Shown: positions 8,934 to 17,530, counted from the stretch's first letter. The stretch: DNA of 64,000 nucleotides from Candidatus Chloroploca sp. Khr17 (GCF_004138165.1 NZ_RYFF01000005.1:127929-191928); one strand, 5' to 3'. Made by a program: numbers and translations. Notes: a model not told the origin generated them from the sequence alone.

Positions 8934-9896
8934 TTATGTGCAAAGGAAGGCCTCTAGTTCGGCTCGGTTTGGTGGGTTGGCACCAGGGCGTGAGCAGGCA
9001 AGCGCTGCGGCAGCGGCCCCACGCCGCAAGGCTTCAACCAGGCTTGCGCTGGGCATCTGCGTCAGGGCGTCGCGACTCAGTGCGTCGGTGTCAGCCAGCG
9101 CAGCGAGCAGACCCGCGCTAAAGGTGTCGCCGGCCCCGACCGTGTCGGCGACCTGCACCTTGAAACCGGGTACATCGAGTTGTTCGATCCTGTCGCCCTG
9201 TCGTCGCAGGGCGGTCACGCCTTCGCCGCCCCGGGTCACCGCAACCACACAGGGGCCTGCCTCGAGTTGCGCACGTGCATAAACGAGCGGATTGGTCGCG
9301 GGGGCGAGCCAAGCAATGTCGGCGGCACTCAGTTTGAGCAGATCGCACGCTGCGACTGCCTGGGCCACCGTAGCCCGGTAGCTTGCCTCATCAGTGATCA
9401 GACGTGGGCGCACATTGATATCAAGTGAGACTAGGGCTTTTCCACGCAACCCCAGCGCCGCTGCCAGTGCCGCCGACGGGGTTGTTCCGCGCAAGAGACT
9501 GATTCCGCCAAAATGGAGCAGCGCCGTTGCTTCGACGAGATCGGGCGTGATATCTGCGGGCGTCAGCAGTGTATCGGCTGCGGCATCACCATAAAACGTA
9601 AAAGCCGGTTCGCCATCCTCAATTGTCACAAATGCCAGGGTCGTGGGGGCCTCAACACTCGCCAGCCAGCGATCGTTGATGCCCTCGGCGCGTACATGCG
9701 AGCGCAGGCGTCGCCCAAAATAGTCGTTGCCAACCTTGCTGACAAACGCTGTTGGCACCCCCATCCGGGCCAACCCGACCGCCACATTGAACGGCCCGCC
9801 CCCAGGATGCAAGCTAAAGCCAGTTATGGTACCATCCCGTTCAAGCGGCAAAAAGTCAACCAGGATCTCACCAAGACACACGAGCCAACGCTTCAT
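8934..9896 (-). CDS. PfkB-family carbohydrate kinase, fructokinase-like
   Basis: 320 residues from the ATG at 9896 (MKRWLVCLGEIL). The frame stays open to 10010, but that extension only reads through the dispersed repeat and is rejected. PfkB signature 1 is at HPGGGPFNVAVGLARMG, and signature 2, with the catalytic Asp, is at DTVGAGDTFSAGLL. The overall pattern (GEILVDF, ..FVTIEDGEPAFTFYGDAAAD) is that of fructokinases, which phosphorylate fructose with ATP. The downstream mutarotase gene on the same strand fits sugar-phosphate metabolism. Substrate identity is an inference from family resemblance. Confidence 0.85.
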   Translation of the reverse strand: MKRWLVCLGEILVDFLPLERDGTITGFSLHPGGGPFNVAVGLARMGVPTAFVSKVGNDYFGRRLRSHVRAEGINDRWLASVEAPTTLAFVTIEDGEPAFTFYGDAAADTLLTPADITPDLVEATALLHFGGISLLRGTTPSAALAAALGLRGKALVSLDINVRPRLITDEASYRATVAQAVAACDLLKLSAADIAWLAPATNPLVYARAQLEAGPCVVAVTRGGEGVTALRRQGDRIEQLDVPGFKVQVADTVGAGDTFSAGLLAALADTDALSRDALTQMPSASLVEALRRGAAAAALACSRPGANPPNRAELEAFLCT

Positions 9897-9990
9897 CGAG
9901 TCGCTCCTTTGCTTGTGGGCATCAACGCTGGCGTGCTTTGCTTCCACAAGCGTGATTTCATCATACCTAACACCATTGCAGATTGCGGAT

Positions 9991-10076
9991 TTTGGATTGC
10001 AGATTGCCACTTATGGCGTTCCAATGCCCTCTGGCAGCACGACCTATGCGGCGTGCTCAATTCCAATTGGTATAAC
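9991..10076 (+). repeat. 86-bp dispersed repeat, copy 1
   Basis: The segment matches the reverse complement of 47805-47890 almost throughout (CACGACCTATGCGG and TGCTCAATTCCAATTGGTAT are identical); differences are scattered substitutions and two compensating 2-base indels. It ends in TGG-TATAAC, which resembles an extended -10 box 20 bases before the UDG-like ATG, so the element may supply that gene's promoter. It is non-coding in the accepted gene models. Confidence 0.75.
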
Positions 10077-10095
10077 AGGATACCACAACAAGACT

Positions 10096-10743
10096 ATGCC
10101 ATACCAACGAGCTGTCACGACGCTGATCACGACCCTGGCGAGCATTGCGGCCCCGTCGGACGCGATCAATATGTACGCAGGCGACGATCCGCCTGGCAAC
10201 GCGATCCGGCGGGCGAACCTGGCGCTTGCCTTGCACCTGGCACAGCAGCGCGGCCCCGATCTGATCATCGTCGGCGAGGCCCCGGGCTACCACGGGGCGC
10301 GGCGCACCGGGGTTCCCTTTACCAGCGAGCGCATCTTGCTGGCCGACGATGGCCAATTTGGCGTTGCCCGAGGGTTTGCCCTGGCGACGGATGATGGGCG
10401 CATCAGTGCCGAACAGACTGCTACCCTGGTCTACCGTGAACTTGCCGCGCTCGGTCTCTCTGCCGTGGGCTGGAACGCCTACCCACTTCACCCACATCGT
10501 CCCGGCAATGATCAGAGCAACCGCTTGCCGCGAGCCGCCGAGCTTGCGCTTGGTCGTCCCTTGCTGCTGCAAATGCTTGCCCTCTTCCCAGGGGTGCCAG
10601 TGGTTGCGATGGGGCGGGTGGCTGCCGCTTCGCTGACGACGCTTGAGGTACCTCATCATGCCGTACGCCACCCCGCCCAGGGTGGCGCAACTGCCTTTGC
10701 CGAAGGGTTACGGGCGTTCACTTTGGGCAGGATGCCTGGGTAG
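10096..10743 (+). CDS. Uracil-DNA glycosylase superfamily protein
   Basis: 215 residues from the ATG at 10096; the frame is open further upstream, but only through the 86-bp repeat. The family pattern is visible: PDLIIVGEAPG (water-activating loop region), GVPFTS, a WNAYPLHPH segment and, near the end, AVRHPAQGG in the position of the C-terminal HP loop. UDG-superfamily enzymes remove uracil from DNA. The GEAPG..GARRTG spacing differs from classical family 4, and no Cys cluster for an iron-sulfur centre is evident, so it may be an atypical or repurposed member. It is transcribed divergently from the PfkB gene. Confidence 0.7.
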   Translation: MPYQRAVTTLITTLASIAAPSDAINMYAGDDPPGNAIRRANLALALHLAQQRGPDLIIVGEAPGYHGARRTGVPFTSERILLADDGQFGVARGFALATDDGRISAEQTATLVYRELAALGLSAVGWNAYPLHPHRPGNDQSNRLPRAAELALGRPLLLQMLALFPGVPVVAMGRVAAASLTTLEVPHHAVRHPAQGGATAFAEGLRAFTLGRMPG

Positions 10744-10795
10744 TTCGTTGTTCCATGGCTATGGCTTGCGCTGAGTATACAGAGGGAGGAGCGTG

Positions 10796-11110
10796 ATGCG
10801 TTGGGTGCTCGTGCTGCTCCTCATTGGCTTCGGGTTTCTACTGCTTGCGACCACTCCCGCCTTGCTGAGTGGGCCGTCGGTAGATGAGCCGCCAGCACCG
10901 AAGCCTTCATTCGTGGTGGTGGATCTGCGCTCGCATATGATGCGCGATCTTAGCCCTACCACGCTGCCTCAGGTGAGCGCTGGTGAGCGCAAAACTTGTG
11001 CGCTCAATCGTGCCGGACAACTCTATTGTTGGGGCGCACATTCTGATGTGCCAAGCGACCTCGGCCCGGTGCGCCAGGTTAGTGTCGTTCGTGCCGTCTC
11101 GGGCCTCTGA
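10796..11110 (+). CDS. Short exported protein with a single RCC1-like motif, probably a remnant
   Basis: 104 residues from the ATG at 10796, which follows GGAGGA; a GTG immediately before it is the alternative start. The N-terminus is a strong hydrophobic segment (residues about 3-24). Residues about 65-95 hold one recognisable RCC1 unit (VSAGERKTCALNRAGQLYCWG). Real RCC1 proteins have about seven such blades, and neither the downstream sequence nor other frames continue the repeat. The most likely reading is a truncated gene; a short functional exported protein cannot be excluded. Confidence 0.5.
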   Translation: MRWVLVLLLIGFGFLLLATTPALLSGPSVDEPPAPKPSFVVVDLRSHMMRDLSPTTLPQVSAGERKTCALNRAGQLYCWGAHSDVPSDLGPVRQVSVVRAVSGL

Positions 11111-11190
11111 AGGCAGGGACAGGATGACGCATTTCGTTCTCACCCATTGCCGCGACCCAGTACCCTCGAGCCGAGGTGTCGACACTGACG

Positions 11191-11231
11191 AGGTGGGCCA
11201 GGGAGAGGTGCTGCCCCCCCCTGGCCCACCT
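11191..11231. terminator. GC-rich hairpin between convergent genes
   Basis: Arms of 13 bases (11191-11203 and 11219-11231) are perfectly complementary. It lies in the gap between the RCC1-like ORF on + and the site-2 protease on -, so it is likely a shared 3' end. There is no T tract. Confidence 0.55.
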
Positions 11232-11276
11232 GTTGCCGAAGGCTCCGCTCTACCGCTGCTGCGCACCTAGCGGTCT

Positions 11277-12413
11277 TTATGCCGACGGCGTGGTGCGTGG
11301 GGTCGTCGACGGCCCTTGTGGTGGTGTGCCTCGGTCGCGCACGGCATACGCGGTGGCAATATCGTCAATCGTCAGCAGACCACGAAATTCCTCGCCGTCG
11401 TAGGCGGCGAGCACCGGGGTGCTATGCTCGGCCATTGTTGCGCGGGCGACTTCCAGCGACTCGCCAAAGGGAACCCGGACAATCTCGCGGCGCATGATCA
11501 TCGTGATCCACATTTCGCCCCGTCCGGTTGCGATCGCGGCCTGAATATCGGCGCGCAGCACAATGCCAAGCACGCGCTCGCCCTGCAAGACCACCAGGGC
11601 CTGCTGGCGTGTCGCATCCATCAGGGCCGCCGCATCACTCACCCGCTGCCCGATCTGCAAACTGGCAGGCTCACGGTTTAGCGCATCGGCAATACTCAAA
11701 TCATCAAGCACCCCGATGACATCGGTTGCCACCACCTCCTGGCGTGCACCAAGGAAGATAAAGACCGCCACGGCAATCAGCAAGAAGTTGACACTCATAA
11801 CCCCAACCACAGCCAGCAAGATAGCAATACCCTGCCCAATGGCCCCCGCGATGCGCGTCGCTCGTCGGTAATCCATCAACATTGCCATAACCGAACGCAG
11901 CACTCGCCCACCGTCGAGCGGGAACGCCGGGATCATGTTGAAAAGCGCCAGCAGCAGGTTCGCCTGGATCAGCCAGAGCACCATCCCATCGAATGAGGGT
12001 GTCCCAACCATGTTGACCATTGACTCGGCGGTCATCCTGGTTGCCAGACCACTAAAGATCGCGACGATGAGCAGGCCAAAGACAATCAAGAGATTGACAA
12101 TTGGCCCCATGATGGTGATCAACAGTTCGTGCCCGGGACGTTGCACGGGCCGCCCAAGCACGGCTACACCACCGATTGGTAACAGTTGAATCTCACGTAC
12201 CGGAATACCGAGTGCGCGTGCGGTGAGGGCGTGCCCAAGCTCGTGCAGCAGTACACTGCTAAAGAGCAGGATCATCATCAACACACCAAAGAGCGCCCCA
12301 AAAAGACTTCCATTGCCCCAGATCAAAGCTCCTAGCGGCAACATCAGCAAAAAAGTTATATGAAGATTAAGATCAATGCCTGCAATACGTGCAATACGAA
12401 AACTCATACGCAT
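11277..12413 (-). CDS. Site-2 protease (M50) with a C-terminal CBS pair
   Basis: 378 residues. Several TM helices carry the zinc-binding HELGH motif (about residues 58-62), and the third ligand lies in NMIPAFPLDGGRVL. The C-terminal third (about 240-365) is a pair of CBS domains, which in this subgroup sense adenylate nucleotides or metal status. Such rhomboid-like intramembrane metalloproteases cleave TM segments of regulators such as anti-sigma factors. No partner gene is adjacent. The start is MRMSF; the second Met at 12407 is an alternative. The upstream gap (12414-12570) shows no convincing promoter. Confidence 0.88.
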   Translation of the reverse strand: MRMSFRIARIAGIDLNLHITFLLMLPLGALIWGNGSLFGALFGVLMMILLFSSVLLHELGHALTARALGIPVREIQLLPIGGVAVLGRPVQRPGHELLITIMGPIVNLLIVFGLLIVAIFSGLATRMTAESMVNMVGTPSFDGMVLWLIQANLLLALFNMIPAFPLDGGRVLRSVMAMLMDYRRATRIAGAIGQGIAILLAVVGVMSVNFLLIAVAVFIFLGARQEVVATDVIGVLDDLSIADALNREPASLQIGQRVSDAAALMDATRQQALVVLQGERVLGIVLRADIQAAIATGRGEMWITMIMRREIVRVPFGESLEVARATMAEHSTPVLAAYDGEEFRGLLTIDDIATAYAVRDRGTPPQGPSTTPRTTPSA

Positions 12414-12570
12414 TATTTTGCTTCTTTCTATGTTTCTGGCGAAGGGAGTCGCTTATCCTGACTCGCCTCACCACCATGCTCAGTCTTGTCACACAATAGC
12501 TCTCTTTAAGGATAACGCTTTCATTGTCGCAGCGCAATAGTGGGCTTTCCCGAATCAAGAGGGAAAGAAG

Positions 12571-12637
12571 CCCTCATCTTCTTGTGCTGGAGCAAAGCCG
12601 ACGTAGCTGGCTTTGCTCCAGCGCAAGAAGATGAGGG
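12571..12637 (-). terminator. 29-bp-arm hairpin after the baeRF gene
   Basis: Arms 12571-12599 and 12609-12637 pair with a single mismatch around a 9-base loop. It lies 21 bases beyond the stop of the minus-strand gene at 12659 and forms its likely transcript end. There is no T tract, so it may act as a stabilising 3' structure. Confidence 0.6.
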
Positions 12638-12658
12638 CCGTAGGCCCCCAAGATCTCC

Positions 12659-13744
12659 CTAATACCGCAGAATCAAGGCGATCCGCCCGTGCTGTTCGAG
12701 GGCACCATCTTCCACAAAGACCACACGACCACCCATGCTCATCACCATCGTGATCGCCTCGTCAACCGCATCGTCGAGATGGTTTGGGCCGCTCTCGCCT
12801 GTATCGGGCAAGAGCTGGAAGCCAGTCTCGTCGAGCATGGCCGACTCGTGGTAGTTCTCTTCGACAAGCAAGGTTGCGCCACGGCCTTCACGCGCAAAGC
12901 GCCACACTTCACCGAGTGTCGAGGCGCTACGCTGCCCACCCACGGCTGTGCCAAGCTCTTCCAGCACACCATTGCGCCGCTCTGCTAGGCTTGCTTTGAC
13001 TTCAGGCCAGACCAGTTTGCCCAATTCGTGCCCCGGTGTCGTGTCGTGGTTCCCTCGGACGGTCGCCACGATCTGGCTCGCGTTACTGGTAACCTCATTG
13101 AAGAAGGAGATCCATCGGTCAACGCCAACGACGGCAACGGGCAAAGGATCTTCCTTCAAGACTTCGGTCAGCGCTTCATCAACGCTCCGGAAGAAGATCC
13201 GGTGGTGCTCATCGCGGAACCGCGAACTGTTGACTGCCGGATCGTTCGGCAACCCACTGCCTCCCCCTGGGCCGCCGTGGGTCAGCGGGAAGCCTGCCAC
13301 TTTGACTTCCTCGAGATCCTCACGGGTCGCTTCAAAGAGTCGGGTCGGCTGCTCGCTCAACACCACCACCCAGTAGCGGGGCGTGCGGTTCATTGCAAAG
13401 ACCATATCTCGCGTAAAGAAGGTTTCGTCGACGACCACCCGTTCAGGCAGTTCAAAGGGTACTGTATAGATGTAGCTTGTCTCGGCGTTGACAAAGATTG
13501 CCAGCCCATCAAGCGTACGTGAAAAGTCTAAATCATTCGTTGCAGTTTCAAGATTGGCGAGCAACTGGGCCACTTCGCGTTTGCCAAACTCATCTTTCAA
13601 ACGCTCGTTGGCCTCGCGGGTCAGATTCTTCAAGCGAATCGGATCCTGCCGGTTGTCGGGCGAGGTCCGATGCGTAGGAAGCGTAATCGTTAGACACGGG
13701 TAGGTCACAATCTTCTGAAGTTCAACAACATCACCACGATACAT
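12659..13744 (-). CDS. baeRF-type protein (release-factor-related, family 3-like)
   Basis: 361 residues. The sequence follows the bacterial archaeo-eukaryotic release factor pattern: TYPCLTITLPTHRT at the start, an RLKNLTREANERL helix, GLAIFVNAE, YWVVVLSEQPTRLFE, the central glycine-rich loop (THGGPGGGSGLPND) in the place of the eRF1 GGQ loop region, and a late ..HGRIALILRY. These proteins are thought to act on stalled ribosomes or translation stress; the biochemical role of most families is unproven. The gene is preceded by the second 73-bp palindromic element. Confidence 0.75.
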   Translation of the reverse strand: MYRGDVVELQKIVTYPCLTITLPTHRTSPDNRQDPIRLKNLTREANERLKDEFGKREVAQLLANLETATNDLDFSRTLDGLAIFVNAETSYIYTVPFELPERVVVDETFFTRDMVFAMNRTPRYWVVVLSEQPTRLFEATREDLEEVKVAGFPLTHGGPGGGSGLPNDPAVNSSRFRDEHHRIFFRSVDEALTEVLKEDPLPVAVVGVDRWISFFNEVTSNASQIVATVRGNHDTTPGHELGKLVWPEVKASLAERRNGVLEELGTAVGGQRSASTLGEVWRFAREGRGATLLVEENYHESAMLDETGFQLLPDTGESGPNHLDDAVDEAITMVMSMGGRVVFVEDGALEQHGRIALILRY

Positions 13745-13769
13745 ATATTCTCCTGACTATAGAGCAAAG

Positions 13770-13842
13770 CTAGACGATTTGTGTCTGAGGAGTACCGGCT
13801 TTAGCCGACTAAAGCCGGTATTCCTGTTTACAATCCAGATAG
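13770..13842 (-). repeat. 73-bp dispersed palindromic element, copy B
   Basis: Reverse-complement copy of the element at 4773-4845, same length and no gaps. The palindromic core spans 13788-13825 with two mismatched positions between arms. It occupies most of the gap between the small membrane-protein gene (3' side, 13859) and the start of the baeRF gene. Confidence 0.75.
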
Positions 13843-13858
13843 TAGTGTTACAACAATG

Positions 13859-14266
13859 TTAGATCGAAAGACGATCTTGCCTTGGAAAAAGAAAGCGAGT
13901 GCCAATTTCAATTTCTATGGGCAAGAGCGCAAGTAGGATCAATGGAATCCAGATTGGACTCAAGATAAAATAGAGTCCAAGCGGTAGAATGCCGAGAATA
14001 ACGGCAAAAATCATCCGCCCCGCACTCCTCCACCCACTCGCCAGCACAACGCCGACCGTGGTCAGGATGACAATGAAACTATCACTACACGTGTTCAGTG
14101 CAGGACGATTGTAGCATGAATTGAGCACTGATGGTACGGCAATGTCAAAGGGCACACCCTGGATTTCGAAGGTAGTTGGCAAGACCATCCTCCGCAAGAT
14201 AAAGAGGGCTATGCCAGCGAACAAAATGGTATAGGCAACCAGAATCCGCTGCGTAGAAATATTCAT
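13859..14266 (-). CDS. Small membrane protein of unknown function
   Basis: 135 residues, hydrophobic. There are about four likely TM segments: residues 8-25, 63-80, 84-105 and 106-122. A stretch of about 35 residues between helix 1 and 2 holds two or three Cys (SCYNRPALNTCSD), which could form a disulfide outside the membrane. It lies just beyond leuS on the same strand but is separated from it by a hairpin. I do not recognise the family. Confidence 0.55.
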   Translation of the reverse strand: MNISTQRILVAYTILFAGIALFILRRMVLPTTFEIQGVPFDIAVPSVLNSCYNRPALNTCSDSFIVILTTVGVVLASGWRSAGRMIFAVILGILPLGLYFILSPIWIPLILLALLPIEIEIGTRFLFPRQDRLSI

Positions 14267-14276
14267 ACATCCACCA

Positions 14277-14317
14277 AACCCTCAGCCAGGCAACCGGAGG
14301 TTGCCCGCCTGAGGGTT
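14277..14317 (-). terminator. leuS hairpin terminator
   Basis: Arms 14277-14295 and 14299-14317 pair (CCTCAG with CTGAGG, GGCAACC with GGTTGCC) with an internal mismatch. It starts 4 bases after the leuS stop codon. Confidence 0.6.
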
Positions 14318-14321
14318 CGTC

Positions 14322-17312
14322 TTAACTAACAACAACGTTCACCAGTTTGCCTGGCACCACAATGAGCTTGCGGATCGTTTTGTCGCCAACGTATCCTTTG
14401 ACCCGCTCGCTCTGCAACGCAACGTCGCGCAACTGCGCTTCATCAGCATCAGCAGGTACCACGAGTTTGTCGCGGATTTTGCCATTGACTTGCAAGACGA
14501 TCTCGATCTCTTCTTCCGCCGCCAGGGCAGGATCTGCCTTGGGCCAGGACTGTTGATGAATGCTATAACTGCGTTGCGTGCGTGCCCAGAGCTCTTCGGC
14601 AATATGGGGCGCGACCGGTGCGATCAGGCGCATCAACGTCTCGATCGCTTCGGCCCATGTGGGGGTCTTGCTCAGCCCGGCTTCACGCGCTTTATAGAGC
14701 GCATTCGTAAACTCCATCAACGCAGCAACCATTGTATTGAACTTGAATCCTTTGATATCATGTTCAACGCGCATGATCGTCTGATGCAGGATCCGCTGCA
14801 ATTGCCGCTCGGTGAACTCGCCTTCGCTCGCACGGTCTTGCTCAGGATTGAGCACAATGCGCCAGACGCGGTCGAGCCATCGGCGAATCCCCGGTACCCC
14901 ATCGGTACTCCAGGGTACCGCAGCCTCGAAGTCCGAGATGAAGCATTCATAGCCCCGCAGCGCATCGGCCCCGTGGGTTGCGACGACTTCATCGGGCGTG
15001 ATGACATTATTTTTGGACTTCGACATCTTTTCGATGACGATCTGCCCATCTACTTCACGGGGCGGGGCCAGGATCAGCCCCTGATTGCGCAGGCTCTGAA
15101 AGGGCTCGATAAAGGGGACAACCCCAATATCATAGAGAAACTTGGTCCAGAATCGGGCATAGAGCAGGTGCATGACGGCGTGTTCCGCCCCACCGACATA
15201 CATATCGACGGGCAACCAGTAAGCCAGTTCCTCTTGGCGTGCCAACTCGTGGGGATTCCGGGGGTCAACAAAGCGCAGGAAATACCACGACGAACAGGCA
15301 AAGGTTCCCATCGTATCGGTTTCGCGCCGTCCCTGTTGCCCATCGCTCAGGGTCACCTTGACCCACTCGTCAATCTGGGCCAGGGGCGACTCGCCGGTTG
15401 CTGTGGGTTCATAGTTTTCGACCCCTGGAAGGGTGACGGGCAGTTGCTCGTCGCTTTCCATCACCTCGAGGCCATCGGCACGGTGAATGATCGGAATGGG
15501 GGTGCCCCAGTAGCGTTGGCGGCTGATCAACCAGTCGCGCAGTTTGTAATTGTGGCGGGCCTTGCCCTTCCCTTCAGCCTCAAGCAGATCAATCGTCCAA
15601 CTGATCGCTTCATCACCAGGCAGGCCGTTGATCGCCCCCGAGCTGATCGGTACCCCGGTCTCATCGTGATAGAGCAGGTCGCGGTAGGCTGGAATCGTCG
15701 TCAGATAGGCCATCACGGTTGGCAGATCGTTGCGTTGCAACGCGGTGCTGATCCGTGCGGCCAGTTGCTGATCCGCTTCAACCGAGTCGACGGCGACGAT
15801 GACATCGGGAAAGATGAACTTCCACCCGCTCCCAGCGATTTCGGTCCATCCATTGAACAACGCCGGTTGCACCAGGTGGGCATACGCCTCGGCCTGCGCC
15901 CCGGTCAGGTCAACGACCAGATCGCCATCCTGTTCACTGAACTGATACCCCGCCGCACGCAACTGGTTTGGCAGATCCTCAGCATAGGTTCCCCGACGTA
16001 CCACCGAACGGGCGGCATCGTCGGGTCGCTGGATCACCGGGATGATCGGCAAGCCAAATTTCAGGGCAAAGGCAAAGTCGCGCTCGTCGTGGGCGGGTAC
16101 CGCCATAATCGCGCCGGTGCCGTAGCCCATCAAGACATAATCGGCGACCCAGATGGGAATTTCGGCCCCGTTCACCGGATTCACCGCATAACTGCCGGTA
16201 AAAACGCCGGTCTTCTCTTTCTCTTCGACGGGCACAGGCGCACTGGCGTTGGTTTTGGCCTGTGTAACGTAGGCCTCGACGGTAGCCTGCTGTGCCGGTG
16301 TGGTCAGCTTGGCGACCAGCGGGTGTTCGGGTGACAGCACCATAAAGGTGGCCCCCCACAACGTATCGGGCCGCGTCGTAAAGACGATCAATTCGTCGCC
16401 GGCCACTGTCTTGAAGATAACCTCAGCCCCGACCGAGGCCCCGATCCAGTTGCGCTGCATCGTGACAATGCGACTAGGCCAGTCAACAGTATCAAGGTCG
16501 CGATCCAGGCGACTGGCGTAGGCCGTCGTGCGGAAAAACCACTGTTTCAGCGTACGGCGCTCGACCAGCGCCCCACTCCGCCAGGCGCGACCATCAGGGC
16601 CGACCTCTTCATTCGCCAGCACCGTCTTGTCAACAGGATCCCAGTTGACCGTCGCTTCCCCGCGATAGGCTAGCCGGAAGCGCTTGAGGATCTCTTGCCG
16701 TTCGAGTGCTGTTGTCGCCTGCCATGCTTCCGCCGTAACCCCACGCTCTGACAAGGGCAAGCCCAGGCGCGAGGTGCCATACGCCGCTAATTCGGCCTCA
16801 AGTTCGGCAATCGGACGGGCCTGATCGACGCGTGGATCGTACCAATGGTCGTAGAGACGCAAAAAGATCCACTGGGTCCAGTGATAATAGTCTGGCTCAG
16901 ACGAGGTAATCTCACGGCTCCAGTCATAACTGGCCCCGATCAAATTCATCTGGCGTTTGTAGTTGGCGGCGTAACGGCGGGTCAAGACCGAGGGGTTGGT
17001 TTTGGTTTTGATGGCCTGGTTTTCGGTGGGCAACCCGAAGGCATCCCATCCCATCGGATGCAGGACGTTATAGCCCTTCATCCGATAGTAGCGCGCAACC
17101 ACATCGGTGGGCACATAATTGCGGCAATGGCCGACGCTCAAGCCCTCACCCGACGGGTAGGGATAAAAATCGAGCACATAATACTTGGGGCGTTCATCAG
17201 CCGGGGCGGTTCGATAGAGATCATCAGCCGCCCAGCGTGCCTGCCACTTTGACTCGATGGTCGTCGGGTCATAACGTTCGTGCAATATTTTCTCGGGCTG
17301 TGCATCTTTCAT
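14322..17312 (-). CDS. leuS: Leucyl-tRNA synthetase
   Basis: 996 residues from the ATG at 17312, preceded by GAGGAG. This is a class I synthetase with a HIGH-type motif (SVGHCRN), the CP1 editing domain with AVPAHDERDF, RDWLISRQRYWG, the KMSKS loop (EKMSKSKNNV), an anticodon-binding domain and a C-terminal VNGKIRDKL domain. It charges tRNA-Leu in the cytosol. It is about 130 residues longer than common bacterial LeuRS; at least one insertion (about 65 residues, rich in A/L/Q) lies between the editing domain and RDWLISRQ. The start overlaps the stop of a 34-codon upstream ORF (17309-17413), so initiation may be coupled. Confidence 0.97.
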   Translation of the reverse strand: MKDAQPEKILHERYDPTTIESKWQARWAADDLYRTAPADERPKYYVLDFYPYPSGEGLSVGHCRNYVPTDVVARYYRMKGYNVLHPMGWDAFGLPTENQAIKTKTNPSVLTRRYAANYKRQMNLIGASYDWSREITSSEPDYYHWTQWIFLRLYDHWYDPRVDQARPIAELEAELAAYGTSRLGLPLSERGVTAEAWQATTALERQEILKRFRLAYRGEATVNWDPVDKTVLANEEVGPDGRAWRSGALVERRTLKQWFFRTTAYASRLDRDLDTVDWPSRIVTMQRNWIGASVGAEVIFKTVAGDELIVFTTRPDTLWGATFMVLSPEHPLVAKLTTPAQQATVEAYVTQAKTNASAPVPVEEKEKTGVFTGSYAVNPVNGAEIPIWVADYVLMGYGTGAIMAVPAHDERDFAFALKFGLPIIPVIQRPDDAARSVVRRGTYAEDLPNQLRAAGYQFSEQDGDLVVDLTGAQAEAYAHLVQPALFNGWTEIAGSGWKFIFPDVIVAVDSVEADQQLAARISTALQRNDLPTVMAYLTTIPAYRDLLYHDETGVPISSGAINGLPGDEAISWTIDLLEAEGKGKARHNYKLRDWLISRQRYWGTPIPIIHRADGLEVMESDEQLPVTLPGVENYEPTATGESPLAQIDEWVKVTLSDGQQGRRETDTMGTFACSSWYFLRFVDPRNPHELARQEELAYWLPVDMYVGGAEHAVMHLLYARFWTKFLYDIGVVPFIEPFQSLRNQGLILAPPREVDGQIVIEKMSKSKNNVITPDEVVATHGADALRGYECFISDFEAAVPWSTDGVPGIRRWLDRVWRIVLNPEQDRASEGEFTERQLQRILHQTIMRVEHDIKGFKFNTMVAALMEFTNALYKAREAGLSKTPTWAEAIETLMRLIAPVAPHIAEELWARTQRSYSIHQQSWPKADPALAAEEEIEIVLQVNGKIRDKLVVPADADEAQLRDVALQSERVKGYVGDKTIRKLIVVPGKLVNVVVS

Positions 17313-17413
17313 ACGGTCACACTCCTCAAGGGTTGAGCAGAATTGGTGGCACCTACGACGAATTGGCATGAGTGATCATAGGCTGTAAGGCCACTAAGGT
17401 CAGGTTCTGACAT
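17309..17413 (-). CDS. 34-codon upstream ORF overlapping leuS
   Basis: ATG at 17413, preceded at good distance by AAGGGGGTG, runs to a TGA at 17311-17309 that overlaps the leuS ATG (ATGA). The encoded peptide starts MSEPDLSGLTAYDH and ends PLRSVTV. It has three Leu codons but no Leu run. The position, strong ribosome site and 4-base overlap suggest a regulatory leader peptide or a translational-coupling device. It is equally possible that it is a conserved small protein; no homology is recognised. Confidence 0.55.
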   Translation of the reverse strand: MSEPDLSGLTAYDHSCQFVVGATNSAQPLRSVTV

Positions 17414-17449
17414 GGTGCTCACCCCCTTTCGGAACGTTGTACAATGCTG

Positions 17450-17462
17450 TTTATTATAGCAT
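17450..17462 (-). promoter_or_regulatory. Extended -10 promoter for the upstream ORF and leuS
   Basis: On the minus strand the sequence reads TG-C-TATAAT (TATAAT at 17458-17453). No good -35 box is present, which is usual for extended -10 promoters. Transcription would start near 17446, about 33 bases before the upstream ORF. Confidence 0.6.
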
Positions 17463-17509
17463 AGGACGGTTTGTCGGCCTCATAGAATGCTTGCCTTTAG
17501 GCGCGGAAA

Positions 17510-17530
17510 CCCACGAGCTTTAGCCGTGGG
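17510..17530. repeat. Left-end hairpin of the tnpB element
   Basis: 6-bp stem CCCACG/CGTGGG with a 9-base AGCTTTAGC loop, mirrored at the right end. In this family such imperfect palindromes are recognised as single-stranded DNA by TnpA. Confidence 0.65.

Noticed and set aside
14490-16334. 614-codon open frame on + opposite leuS
   Set aside because: Antisense shadow of a firm synthetase gene; no recognisable domain.
17313-17480. T-box riboswitch before leuS
   Set aside because: The AGGGTGGNACCGCG element and antiterminator are not present on the minus strand; the similar word GGTGGCACC lies on the wrong strand.
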